From JANSWP01 sp041941305 (GTDB lineage Bacteria; Bacteroidota; Bacteroidia; Chitinophagales; Saprospiraceae), in assembly GCA_041941305.1 (NCBI GenBank), contig JBGTQJ010000004.1, positions 124,001 through 188,000 on the forward strand: a DNA stretch of 64,000 nt. Direction: 5' to 3'. A model generated the notes under the pieces. That model had not been told where the DNA came from. It did not search any database and worked only from the letters and a program-made list of their open reading frames with translations. The translations under genes and the position numbers were made by a program. Shown in pieces: positions 51,539-60,246 of the stretch (its first letter is position 1; every line of letters begins with the position of its first letter).

Positions 51539-52906
51539 ATGGATAAAATTCCTTTTTTGACGATCATTATTTTACCTATCCTCTTTTGTGTAAGTTTATT
51601 AGGGCAATGCCCTGGCTCACAGACTTTTAATTCGGATGGTACTTGGACTGCCCCTTCGTCAGGTGGCCCATTCACAGTTATTATCACTTGCAACGGTGCA
51701 GGCGGAGGAAATGGTGCCAATAGCAGAGTTGGTGGAAGTGGTGCCCAAACCTTAGGAACCTTCACTGTTCAGAATGGTGAGGTTTTAAACGTCATCGTTG
51801 GCCAATCAGGAAACAATAATACTGGTCCTGGCGGTGGTGGCGGTGCTGGTGGTGGTTCAGCAGTGATAAATTGTGGTAACCCTTCTAATTGTGCTGGAGG
51901 AACTTTATTAATTGCTGCTGCAGGCGGTGGAGGTGCAGGAGCAGGTGGAAACGGTGGCGCTGGTTTAGCTACGCAAGGAAGTGGAGACCCTGGTGCATGT
52001 GATCCCGCAGGAGGCGGTGGTGGGTTAAACGGGAGTTCTAGTTGTTCTGGCCGTGAAGGAGGGCAAGCATCTTTCACCGCTACATCTTCTGGCGGAATAG
52101 GTAGTAATAACGGTGGCAATGGCGGCAATGGCTTTGGCGGTGGCGGCAGCGGCTATTTTGGTGTAGGAGGAGGTGGTGGTGGTCATTCGGGCGGCCGTGG
52201 TGGTCCCGGAGGCGGGGGAGGAAATGGTCCAGGCCAAGGCGGAGAATCTTTCAATACGGGTACCAACCCAAGCAATACCTCAGGTGGTGGCGCAACAGCC
52301 ACTAATAATGGCTCGGTGGTGATAAATTGTATCACTGGTTTGCCTGTTGAGATGAGAAAGTTTACAGCTATTAAAGAAAGAAACGATGTCCTGTTGACTT
52401 GGCAAACAGCTTCCGAAACTAACAATGAGGGCTTTGAGGTTCAGTGGGCAATGGGCAGTTCGAAGATGGCAGTCAAAGATTGGGAAACAATCGGCTTTGA
52501 AAAAGGTCAAGGTTCTTTTTACGATTTGAATACTTATCAATTCCTTCATGAATTTCCAGCTTCAGGTATTAATTATTATCGTTTAAAACAAATTGATTAT
52601 GATGGGAGCTTTGAATATTCAGATGTTGAAAGTGTTCAGTTTCCCGTTGGTTTCCATAGCAATCGGAAGCAGTTGACAGTTTCCCCAAATCCTGTTTCAG
52701 TGGGTTTTTTCAACCTTTCTTTTTTAAATGATGATTTTGAAACTGGTGAATTGTCGATTTATAACTCAATGGGTCGTTTAGTCCAGTCTCAAACGATTTG
52801 GGATTTGAATACAGAAATCCAAACGGAAGAGTTAGTGAAGGGAGTTTATTTGGTCAGTTTGGAAATAAATGGACAACGTTTCTTTGAACAAATCATAGTT
52901 CAGTAA
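51539..52906 (+). CDS. Glycine-rich T9SS cargo protein
   Basis: This 455-residue exported protein has a signal peptide (MDKIPFLTIIILPILFCVSLLGQ), then TFNSDGTWTAPSSGGPFTVIITCNGAGGGNG. A glycine-rich region of about 190 residues (roughly 55-250), with GGGG runs split by short hydrophobic strands, follows. The second half repeats the module of its neighbour: VLLTWQTASETNNEGFEVQ, YQFLHEFPASGINYYRLKQIDYDGSFEYSDV and a T9SS sorting domain (VSPNPVSVGFF...). The glycine region is far more GC-rich than the flanks. It is likely a structural or adhesive surface protein. Confidence 0.8.
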   Translation: MDKIPFLTIIILPILFCVSLLGQCPGSQTFNSDGTWTAPSSGGPFTVIITCNGAGGGNGANSRVGGSGAQTLGTFTVQNGEVLNVIVGQSGNNNTGPGGGGGAGGGSAVINCGNPSNCAGGTLLIAAAGGGGAGAGGNGGAGLATQGSGDPGACDPAGGGGGLNGSSSCSGREGGQASFTATSSGGIGSNNGGNGGNGFGGGGSGYFGVGGGGGGHSGGRGGPGGGGGNGPGQGGESFNTGTNPSNTSGGGATATNNGSVVINCITGLPVEMRKFTAIKERNDVLLTWQTASETNNEGFEVQWAMGSSKMAVKDWETIGFEKGQGSFYDLNTYQFLHEFPASGINYYRLKQIDYDGSFEYSDVESVQFPVGFHSNRKQLTVSPNPVSVGFFNLSFLNDDFETGELSIYNSMGRLVQSQTIWDLNTEIQTEELVKGVYLVSLEINGQRFFEQIIVQ

Positions 52907-52943
52907 TGTGACACAAATCAAAAATCATAAAATTTCTATAAAC

Positions 52944-53033
52944 ATGGAAGAAATCATATTATTTGGTATTCTCTTTATAGGCATTATTTTGCTCAATCTA
53001 GAGGTGTTGTCTGATGATTTTATGATGGTATAA
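52944..53033 (+). CDS. Possible small membrane peptide
   Basis: ATG 52944 opens a 29-codon frame reading MEEIILFGILFIGIILLNLE and then VLSDDFMMV: one hydrophobic helix with charged ends. It lies 37 bp after the glycine-rich protein's stop. Size and context alone cannot show that it is translated. Confidence 0.25.
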   Translation: MEEIILFGILFIGIILLNLEVLSDDFMMV

Positions 53034-53290
53034 TGTTATTTTGGTGCAATTTGAGAATTATTTCATTACAACACAGCACAATAAGAGTATGTTTAAAAGT
53101 TTTACGAACTGAAAATCAAAAGCTTAAGGTTCTGACAATTAATTGTCGAAAGAATTTATCGGGATAAATGATTAAGGCAATTTGCAGTCAGGTTCATAAG
53201 ATGTTGGTTTTCAGGAAAGAAAAATTTAAACACACTCTAAATAACATTATAACATCAAACAACGATTAGATTTATAAAAAAGGTATCAAT

Positions 53291-53325
53291 GCTCCTTCTG
53301 CCTTTGGGTTTGGAAGGGGCTTTTT
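53291..53325 (+). terminator. Terminator-like hairpin upstream of the metal operon
   Basis: GCTCCTTC (53291-53298) pairs with GAAGGGGC (53313-53320) with one G-U pair, followed by TTTTT. Confidence 0.6.
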
Positions 53326-53326
53326 A

Positions 53327-53376
53327 ATGCTGCTATGCTATAATAAAAATTCAACCCAATTTTAGCATAGTAGCAT
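53327..53376. repeat. 14-bp inverted repeat upstream of the metal operon
   Basis: ATGCTGCTATGCTA (53327-53340) pairs with TAGCATAGTAGCAT (53363-53376) with one mismatch of the G-U kind. Confidence 0.6.
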
Positions 53377-53485
53377 CATTCCATAGTTATAGAGGAAATT
53401 TGGATTAATTCTTGATTTTAAGAAATTTACAACTTTGTAACAAAAATCACCATAAAGTAAAAAAGCAATCTGTTACATTTGCAGC

Positions 53486-53932
53486 ATGCGGAATAAGCGA
53501 GCCATATCAGGACGGATATTGTTAGGGGTTTACCTGCTGGTAGCGGTCAATTGCAGTTTTTCACATGAACATCTTGCCTTATTTGATGAGGCTTGTGAAG
53601 CGACGCATAACCATGATGAATTTGAATCCATACATCATGAACATCATTTCCATGTAGGGATTTTTCATTTTTTGGGACATTTATTTGAAGAATTGAGGCA
53701 TGTGGAGAATGATAATTTTGGGGATGATCATTTAATAAGTACCCCCATTAATCCTATCCAAAATAGCTTTGCTCAAAATCAAAATACCACATACTTATAT
53801 ACCTGGAGGGAAATAATTATTGCGGAGAGAAAAATAAAACCCCTTCCAGAACCGCCTGATTTTGCCAATCATTTCCTAGATGATTTTATCAACACGGATA
53901 CTCCGCTTCGAGCACCACCAACAAACGCTTAG
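53486..53932 (+). CDS. Small exported His-rich protein of the metal-efflux operon
   Basis: This 148-residue protein has an N-terminal signal or anchor (GRILLGVYLLVAVNCSFSHEH). A histidine-rich central part, THNHDEFESIHHEHHFHVGIFHFLGHLFEELRH, is well suited to bind divalent metal in the periplasm. No enzyme motif was seen. It heads the RND efflux operon, 204 bp before the adaptor gene. A metal-buffering or sensing role is inferred from composition and position. The TACATTTG box ends 4 bp before the ATG, so the transcript may be leaderless. Confidence 0.6.
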   Translation: MRNKRAISGRILLGVYLLVAVNCSFSHEHLALFDEACEATHNHDEFESIHHEHHFHVGIFHFLGHLFEELRHVENDNFGDDHLISTPINPIQNSFAQNQNTTYLYTWREIIIAERKIKPLPEPPDFANHFLDDFINTDTPLRAPPTNA

Positions 53933-54136
53933 TCTTATCCTTAGGCAATCCTTCATTGCCAGTTTTTCTTTTTTTCAATGAAGTCACAAGAGGCTGTCAG
54001 GAAAATCATTTGTACAGTTTAGCCATTCGAGACTTTTGGTACTATCGGTATTCCAGTATGCTAGCCAAGAATATCAATTAATATCGTTGGTTGACAATCT
54101 CAAATCAGCTCTTGTAGACTCCAAATCATTCAACTC

Positions 54137-55651
54137 ATGAAAGGTTCTATAATCACTGCATTGCTTTCGGCAGTATTTTTAATATTGATTTTGGGTTGTC
54201 ACGCTCACTCACATCATGGACATTCACATAGTCCGGTAGAGCCAGAGCCCGAAACACTTTCTTATACATTTTGGTCAAAAGCTATCGAATTATTTGTGGA
54301 ATTTTCTCCATTGATAGCAGGGCAGGAAGCTTCTTTCGCTGCTCACTTTACGGACATGACAAATTTCAGAGCTATCGAAATTGGAGAAGCAATGGTGTTT
54401 TTACTTAAAAATAAAAAAGAGGTAGCTAAAAACGTGGTTGACACTCCAACTTCACCTGGAATTTTTAATCTGGGATTAACCCCAAATGAAGCAGGGGTTT
54501 TTGATTTAAATTTTATCATTTTAAGTAATGGATTAAAGGATACTTTTTTGATTGAAAACGTTTCGGTTTACGCCAATAAGGATGCAGCTTTGGAGGCGCA
54601 TCCACCTCAGCCTGAAAGTGATGACGTTTCCTTTTTGAAGGAGCAAGCCTGGAAAGTTGACTTTGCGATTGAGCAAGCAAATCGGGGTACGATACATCAG
54701 GTTATTCGAACTTCCGGGGAAATCCTTCCACTTAAAGGAGAGGAGAAAATGTTGGCAGCCAAATCGAGTGGTCTCGTCTTTTTTAAAAGCAAAAAGTTGC
54801 AAGAGGGGCGAGAAGTTAGAAAAGGGGAAGTGCTGTTTTCCGTCAGCAGCAAAGGATTGATAGAGAGCAATTTGGAAGAAAAAACAAAAGTTGCGATGGC
54901 TCGTCTGGAAAAGACAAAAGCCAATTTCGAAAGGGCAAAAAAATTACTGTCTCAACAAATAATTGGTCAAAAGGAGTATGAACAAAGGAAAATGGAGTTT
55001 TCAATTGCCGATGCGGAGTACCAAACACTGACTGAGAGTTTTTCTCAATTGGGAAAAACGCTCAGTGCTCCCATGTCTGGCATCGTTAAAAATGTTTTAG
55101 TAACAGATGGACAATTTGTTTCTGAAGGAACTCCATTGGTAGAAATTACGAGCAATCGCCGCCTGATGATTCATGCAGATGTTTCTCAGCAATACCTGCC
55201 TGTGATGACTCAAATCAGATCCGCCAACTTTAAAACTCCCTACTTGAAAGAGGTTCAATCTATAGAGGATTACCATGGACAACTGGTTTCTTATGGAAAA
55301 ATGGTAGAAGAAAAAGGAGGGTTTATTCCTGTGTTATTTGAATTGGATAATATTGGACAGCTCATACCTGGCTCTTTTGTTGAATTATTCCTGTTGACAA
55401 AACCAATAGAAGATGTTTTGCTTGTTCCAAAAGCTGCTCTGATGGAAGACTATGGTTCTCATTATGTTTTTATACAGAAAGGTGGTGAAAGCTTTGAGAA
55501 GCGAGAAATCCAGGTTGGAATAGAAGATGGAAAAAGTGTACAAGTCCTTTCCGGGATTACCGAGGGAGAATGGATTGTGACAAGAGGGGCATACCAGGTA
55601 AAGATGGCTTCAATGTCCTCTTCAGTCCCTGCTCATGGACATGCCCATTAA
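54137..55651 (+). CDS. Heavy-metal RND efflux periplasmic adaptor (CusB-like)
   Basis: This 504-residue membrane-fusion protein starts with a lipoprotein signal (ALLSAVFLILILGCHAHSHHGHSHS; lipidated Cys21 followed by a His cluster). An N-terminal domain of about 120 residues (TFWSKAIELFVEFSPLIAGQEASFAAHF) precedes the adaptor core: the barrel-sandwich halves around MLAAKSSGLVFFKSKKLQEGREVRKGEVLFSV, a helical hairpin (ERAKKLLSQQIIGQKEYEQRKMEFSIADAEYQ), then GIVKNVLVTDGQFVSEGTPLVEI and beta-barrel. It ends in PAHGHAH. It bridges the RND pump (57098) and the outer-membrane factor (55742). Confidence 0.85.
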   Translation: MKGSIITALLSAVFLILILGCHAHSHHGHSHSPVEPEPETLSYTFWSKAIELFVEFSPLIAGQEASFAAHFTDMTNFRAIEIGEAMVFLLKNKKEVAKNVVDTPTSPGIFNLGLTPNEAGVFDLNFIILSNGLKDTFLIENVSVYANKDAALEAHPPQPESDDVSFLKEQAWKVDFAIEQANRGTIHQVIRTSGEILPLKGEEKMLAAKSSGLVFFKSKKLQEGREVRKGEVLFSVSSKGLIESNLEEKTKVAMARLEKTKANFERAKKLLSQQIIGQKEYEQRKMEFSIADAEYQTLTESFSQLGKTLSAPMSGIVKNVLVTDGQFVSEGTPLVEITSNRRLMIHADVSQQYLPVMTQIRSANFKTPYLKEVQSIEDYHGQLVSYGKMVEEKGGFIPVLFELDNIGQLIPGSFVELFLLTKPIEDVLLVPKAALMEDYGSHYVFIQKGGESFEKREIQVGIEDGKSVQVLSGITEGEWIVTRGAYQVKMASMSSSVPAHGHAH

Positions 55652-55741
55652 GATCCTAATCTATAGGAAAGTTGGTGTGTAGCTACTTTTCAAGTGAAGC
55701 AAAATCACAGGAATGTAGCTTATTAATCAAAATGTTTAACA

Positions 55742-56941
55742 ATGGAAAGACATTATTTCATATATATAATCACCTTTATTCTATTGCTCCCAATTCAGGC
55801 TTTTGCGCAATACCCCAGGATTGACTTGGAAGAAGCTTTGAAAATTGCTCGTAAAAATCATGCGGGTTTAGAGACTGGGCGTTTATTGACTGAGCAACGA
55901 AAAAAGATGGTGGAGGCAGGTATTTTGCACCCACCCACCCAAATCTTTATATCCAGTGAGGAATTTGATGTTAAAGATCAAAAAGGACTGCATTCTTTAA
56001 ATTTTCAACAAAATTTTTATTTGCCCAAGACCATTGCTGCCCAAAAGGAAGTCTATCAGAGTGCTGCCCACTTAGCTACCAGGCAATTGGCACTAACTGA
56101 CCGTACTTTAGAATGGCAAGTTACCAAGGCTTATTATCAGGTTTTGGTGACAAGAGAGGAACTGGGTTTGGCAAGAGAAAACCTGGCTTTATTTGTCAAT
56201 TTTAAAGATGTGACCCATACCCAGTTAACATCTGGCGAAACGGGAATCATTCCAAAATTGGCTGCCCGTTCCCGTTTGGGGCAAGCCCAATTGGAATTAG
56301 ACCATGCTGAGGAACGATTTGAAATTGCCAGAACTTTATTCAACCAATTGATTCGGTCAGATATCCATTACGATGTACAGGGAGAATTGCCAAGTCCATC
56401 TTCCTTTTCTTTTGATTCGCTTTCTATGAAAAGCCCTCAATTGCAAGTAAAGCAGGCAGAAATAAAAATGGCTTCAGCAAAGGTAGAGCAACAAAGAAGT
56501 CAACTCCTGCCTCAAATCAATTCAGGATTGAGGATTCAAACCATGGATGGCGATTTCCCCTTATTTGGATACCAATTGGGTGTCAATGTTCCTTTTTTCA
56601 AGAAAGCCTATCGGGGTCAAATAGAAGCTGCAGAAATTGGGGTTAAGCTTCAGGAAAGCAAACTGAAAGAAACCAAAAATCAAATAGAACAGACACTGAG
56701 TGAATTGCGGTTTCGTCTGGAGCATCAATTACATGTTTTGGTTTATCTGCAAGAAGAATTAGCACCCATAGTCAATGAACAAAAAGAGGTGATTTTTGCC
56801 GCATACCGAGAAGGAGAGGTAGGTTATCTGGAATACCTTGACAGTTTGGAACAAGTTACTGAGGTAAAGCAGCAATTGTTGCATGCGCTGTATGAATTCA
56901 ATACCCTAAAGCTGGAATTGGATTATTGGCTTGGGAATTAA
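55742..56941 (+). CDS. TolC-family outer-membrane efflux protein
   Basis: This 399-residue outer-membrane factor has a signal peptide (MERHYFIYIITFILLLPIQAFAQ), the opening PRIDLEEALKIARKNHAGLETG, and two helical-hairpin repeats characteristic of the TolC trimer (about residues 30-215 and 225-399), the second ending in a YLEYLDSLEQVTEVKQQLL helix. It is the exit duct of the metal-efflux complex. It follows the adaptor by 90 bp and precedes the pump by 156 bp, a spacer filled with heptad repeats. Confidence 0.85.
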   Translation: MERHYFIYIITFILLLPIQAFAQYPRIDLEEALKIARKNHAGLETGRLLTEQRKKMVEAGILHPPTQIFISSEEFDVKDQKGLHSLNFQQNFYLPKTIAAQKEVYQSAAHLATRQLALTDRTLEWQVTKAYYQVLVTREELGLARENLALFVNFKDVTHTQLTSGETGIIPKLAARSRLGQAQLELDHAEERFEIARTLFNQLIRSDIHYDVQGELPSPSSFSFDSLSMKSPQLQVKQAEIKMASAKVEQQRSQLLPQINSGLRIQTMDGDFPLFGYQLGVNVPFFKKAYRGQIEAAEIGVKLQESKLKETKNQIEQTLSELRFRLEHQLHVLVYLQEELAPIVNEQKEVIFAAYREGEVGYLEYLDSLEQVTEVKQQLLHALYEFNTLKLELDYWLGN

Positions 56942-57096
56942 AGGGTTATCCGTTATCAGTTGTCAGTTGTCGGTTGTCGGTTGTCGGTTGTCGGTTGTCG
57001 GTTTGATTAGACAACAGACAACAGACAACAGACAACCGACAACAGACAACAAGACAACCGAAAACTGACAACCGAAAACAGACAACAGATTCAAAA
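56942..57096. repeat. Heptad repeat array with inward inverted arms
   Basis: The left arm has about eight 7-bp units (ATCCGTT, ATCAGTT, GTCAGTT, then GTCGGTT five times). After a short TGATTAG turn, about eleven units of the complementary form follow (ACAACAG, ACAACCG, AAAACTG and similar), almost to the cusA-like start codon at 57098. The array can fold into a long hairpin. It lies between the outer-membrane and pump genes of one operon. Confidence 0.85.
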
Positions 57097-57097
57097 A

Positions 57098-60000
57098 ATG
57101 TTAAATCAAATTATAAAATTTTCATTGCAAAACCGCCTGATTGTGCTGGCTTTGTTTGCAATCATTTTCATTACAGGTGGGTATATCGCATCTGAGATGG
57201 ATGTGGATGTTTTTCCTGACCTTACGGCACCCACTGTGACAGTGATGACAGAGGCGCATGGAATGGCAACCGAAGAAGTGGAAAAACTAGTCACTTACCC
57301 AATCGAATCTTCTTTGAATGGTGCACCAAACATTCGTCGAATCAGGTCTTCCACAGCGATGGGGTTTTCTATTGTTTGGGCAGAATTTGAATGGGGAACA
57401 GACATTTATAAAGCACGGCAAATTGTAGCTGAGAACCTGGTTACTATAACAAGTAAATTGCCAAAAGGGGTTGACAATCCGGTTTTGGCGCCCATTTCTT
57501 CTCTGATGGGGGAAATTATGTATTTGAGCTTAAGTTCTGATAGCCTTTCAGGGATGGACCTGAGAACAATGGCAGACTGGAATATACGCCCACAATTACT
57601 GGCTACCGGAGGGGTGGCACAAGTCATTACAATGGGGGGAGAATTCAAGCAATATCAAATTTTAGCTTCGCCTGAAAAGATGAGGTATTTTGATGTAACC
57701 CTAAGGGAGTTGGAGGCAGCGTCAGCGGCTTCTACCAAAAATGCTTCAGGAGGTTTTATCAATGAATATGGCAATCAATATGTCATACACGGTGAAGGCA
57801 GAACGAGTGCTGTTCAGGAAATTGGGCAGGCTTTAGTAAAAATGGTCGGTACTAAACCCATCAAAATTGAAGATCTGGCAGAAGTGAAAATAGGAGCTGC
57901 CCCAAAGATAGGGGACGCAGGTGTCAATGCTCAACAGTCTATTATTATCACTGTTTTAAAACAGCCCAACGCCAATACCTTAAAACTGACGAATGACATA
58001 GATGAAGTGCTTACGAAAATTCAAAAACAATTGCCTGAAAATGTGGAAATTAATAAAGACATCTTTAGGCAGGCGGATTTTATTCAGGCTTCCATCGACA
58101 ATTTGCAAAAGACCTTGCTGGAAGGAGCGCTTTTTGTGAGTATTGTTCTTTTTCTTTTTTTGCTCAATTGGCGAACGACTGCCATATCATTGATTGCAAT
58201 CCCAATTTCTTTATTGGTGACCATTATTGTTTTGAAGATTTTTGGATTCACCATCAATACCATGAGTCTTGGTGGGATGGCAATCGCTATTGGAGCCCTT
58301 GTAGATGATGCTATCATTGATGTAGAAAATATTTTCAAACGGCTTCGGGAGAATATCATTAAGCCCCTTGGCGAACGTCAATCTCCACTTAAGATTATTT
58401 TCGATGCCTCCAGCGAAATTCGCAATTCCATTTTGATTGCCACTTTGATCATTATTACAGCATTTACGCCATTGTTTTTCCTGAGTGGGATGGAAGGAAG
58501 ATTGTTAAAACCATTGGGTATATCTTTCATCGTAGCGGTCTTTACTTCCCTTTTTGTGGCGATTACATTAACCCCAGTATTGAGTCATTATTTATTGACA
58601 AATGAGGATCGCCTTAAAAGACATGCTAAAGGTAGCTGGATGGAAAGGAGACTGGCTGCCGGATATCGAAAGGTTTTGGAAAAAGTAACTCGAATTCCGA
58701 GATTGGTGGCATTCTCTGCCCTGGTATTGTTTGGCGTGTCAATTTGGGTATTGACCATTTTAGGTCGAAGCTTTTTACCTGAATTCAATGAAGGGGCGTT
58801 GGTTATTGCTGTAGATGCCAAACCTGGTATTTCGTTGGAAGAGTCGAATAAAATTGGGAAACTCGCAGAAGAAATCTTATTGGAAATTCCTGAAATCAAA
58901 GTTACAGCCAGACGAACTGGTAGAGCAGAGTTGGCAGAGCATTCTCAACCTGTGAGTACTTCTGAACTGGAGGCTCCATTTAGATTATTGGATAGGAGTG
59001 AAGCCGAATTTTTAGATGAGGTAAGAGAAAAGTTATCGGTTTTACCAGGCGTCAATATCACCATTGGGCAACCACTATCACATAGAATTGATCACATGCT
59101 TTCCGGCACCAGAGCCAACATAGCCATTAAAGTTTTTGGATCGGACTTGAGTAAGTTATTCAAAATTGGAAATCAGATCAAAAATCAAATCGAAAGCATT
59201 GAGGGCTTGGTGGATTTAAGTGTGGAACAACAAATTGAAGTGCCTCAATTGCGCATCATTCCCAATAGAATCATGCTTGCCAAGTATGGCATCCATCTGG
59301 GAGACTTTATGGACTATATTGATGTAGCATTTGCGGGAGAAAAAATGGGGCAGGTTTTTGAAGGGCAGCGCAGTTTTGATCTGTTACTCCGATATAATGA
59401 ACAAAATCGCAATACAGCGGAAGCACTTAAAAATGCTTTGATCGATACACATGATGGACAAAAAATTCCACTTCACTATATAGCAGATGTAGCTGTTAGA
59501 GGCAATCCAAATACCGTGAGCCGTGAAAATGTCCAAAGAAAAATTGTGGTTTCGGCAAATGTTGCGGGTAGAGATTTGCGAAGTGTAGTCAATGATATAC
59601 AAGCAAAAGTGGAGGAAACCATTACAATTCCTGAAAATTACCGCATTGAATATGGTGGTCAATTCGAAAGTGAAGCGCGGGCTACCCAAATGCTCATGAT
59701 TACTTCCATCGGAGCCATCTTTTTGATATTCATGCTCCTGTATATGGAATTTCGAAATTTCAGATTGGCGAGCATCGTTTTGCTGAATTTGCCATTGGCT
59801 CTAATCGGAGGCGTCTTTATTGTGTTTTTCACCTCGGGGATTGTATCCATCGCCTCAACAATCGGGTTTATCAGCCTATTTGGAATTGCAGCCAGGAACG
59901 GAATTTTATTGGTGAGTCGATATCAGGTTTTGCAGCAGGAAGGTCGAAGTATGAGGGATACCATCATTGAAGGATCTTTGGATCGCTTAAATCCAATTTT

Positions 60001-60175
60001 GATGACAGCCTTGACTACAGGTTTGGCATTGATACCTTTGGCATTAGCTGGAAATGAAGCAGGCAATGAAATTCAAAGCCCTATGGCAGTGGTGATTTTG
60101 GGCGGCTTGCTGAGCTCCACTTTTTTGAATTTGGTGGTAATACCGGCGGTATTTTGGTGGCGAGTTGAACGGTAA
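57098..60175 (+). CDS. Heavy-metal efflux RND pump (CusA/CzcA family)
   Basis: This 1025-residue inner-membrane pump has an RND layout of twelve membrane segments with two large periplasmic loops. The start reads LNQIIKFSLQNRLIVLALFAIIFITGGYIA, and DVDVFPDLTAPTVTVMTEAHGMATEEVEKLVTYPIE is the porter-domain opening of the heavy-metal group. In transmembrane segment four the proton-relay motif is GGMAIAIGALVDDAIIDVEN (V402, D403, D404). This is closer to the CusA form (AIGxxVDxA) than to CzcA (DFGxxVDGA), suggesting a monovalent or mixed substrate. The metal is not determined. The terminator at 60192 closes the operon. Confidence 0.92.
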   Translation: MLNQIIKFSLQNRLIVLALFAIIFITGGYIASEMDVDVFPDLTAPTVTVMTEAHGMATEEVEKLVTYPIESSLNGAPNIRRIRSSTAMGFSIVWAEFEWGTDIYKARQIVAENLVTITSKLPKGVDNPVLAPISSLMGEIMYLSLSSDSLSGMDLRTMADWNIRPQLLATGGVAQVITMGGEFKQYQILASPEKMRYFDVTLRELEAASAASTKNASGGFINEYGNQYVIHGEGRTSAVQEIGQALVKMVGTKPIKIEDLAEVKIGAAPKIGDAGVNAQQSIIITVLKQPNANTLKLTNDIDEVLTKIQKQLPENVEINKDIFRQADFIQASIDNLQKTLLEGALFVSIVLFLFLLNWRTTAISLIAIPISLLVTIIVLKIFGFTINTMSLGGMAIAIGALVDDAIIDVENIFKRLRENIIKPLGERQSPLKIIFDASSEIRNSILIATLIIITAFTPLFFLSGMEGRLLKPLGISFIVAVFTSLFVAITLTPVLSHYLLTNEDRLKRHAKGSWMERRLAAGYRKVLEKVTRIPRLVAFSALVLFGVSIWVLTILGRSFLPEFNEGALVIAVDAKPGISLEESNKIGKLAEEILLEIPEIKVTARRTGRAELAEHSQPVSTSELEAPFRLLDRSEAEFLDEVREKLSVLPGVNITIGQPLSHRIDHMLSGTRANIAIKVFGSDLSKLFKIGNQIKNQIESIEGLVDLSVEQQIEVPQLRIIPNRIMLAKYGIHLGDFMDYIDVAFAGEKMGQVFEGQRSFDLLLRYNEQNRNTAEALKNALIDTHDGQKIPLHYIADVAVRGNPNTVSRENVQRKIVVSANVAGRDLRSVVNDIQAKVEETITIPENYRIEYGGQFESEARATQMLMITSIGAIFLIFMLLYMEFRNFRLASIVLLNLPLALIGGVFIVFFTSGIVSIASTIGFISLFGIAARNGILLVSRYQVLQQEGRSMRDTIIEGSLDRLNPILMTALTTGLALIPLALAGNEAGNEIQSPMAVVILGGLLSSTFLNLVVIPAVFWWRVER

Positions 60176-60191
60176 GGGAAGGTTTTATAGC

Positions 60192-60232
60192 GAAGTGCTT
60201 TGAAATTTTACAACAAAATTTCAAAGCACTTC
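60192..60232. terminator. 18-bp perfect hairpin, bidirectional terminator
   Basis: Bases 60192-60209 and 60215-60232 are exact complements around ACAAC. It lies between the stops of the pump gene and the convergent methyltransferase gene. Confidence 0.85.
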
Positions 60233-60246
60233 ATTTAACTTCTGTT

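Larger units (their letters stand above)
52907..53485. other. Spacer with a small possible ORF and hairpins
   Basis: This 579-bp stretch has no large gene. It contains a 29-codon ORF (52944-53033), a terminator-like stem at 53291-53325 and an adjacent inverted repeat at 53327-53376. TACATTTG occurs at 53474-53481, just 4 bp before the next gene's ATG. Confidence 0.5.

Noticed and set aside
51769..52425. Pro- and Ala-rich minus-strand frames opposite the glycine-rich gene
   Set aside because: Glycine codons (GGN) read as proline and alanine on the other strand, so these open frames are composition artefacts.
56942..57096. CRISPR array
   Set aside because: Units are 7 bp without spacers, the two halves are complementary rather than direct, and no cas gene is near.
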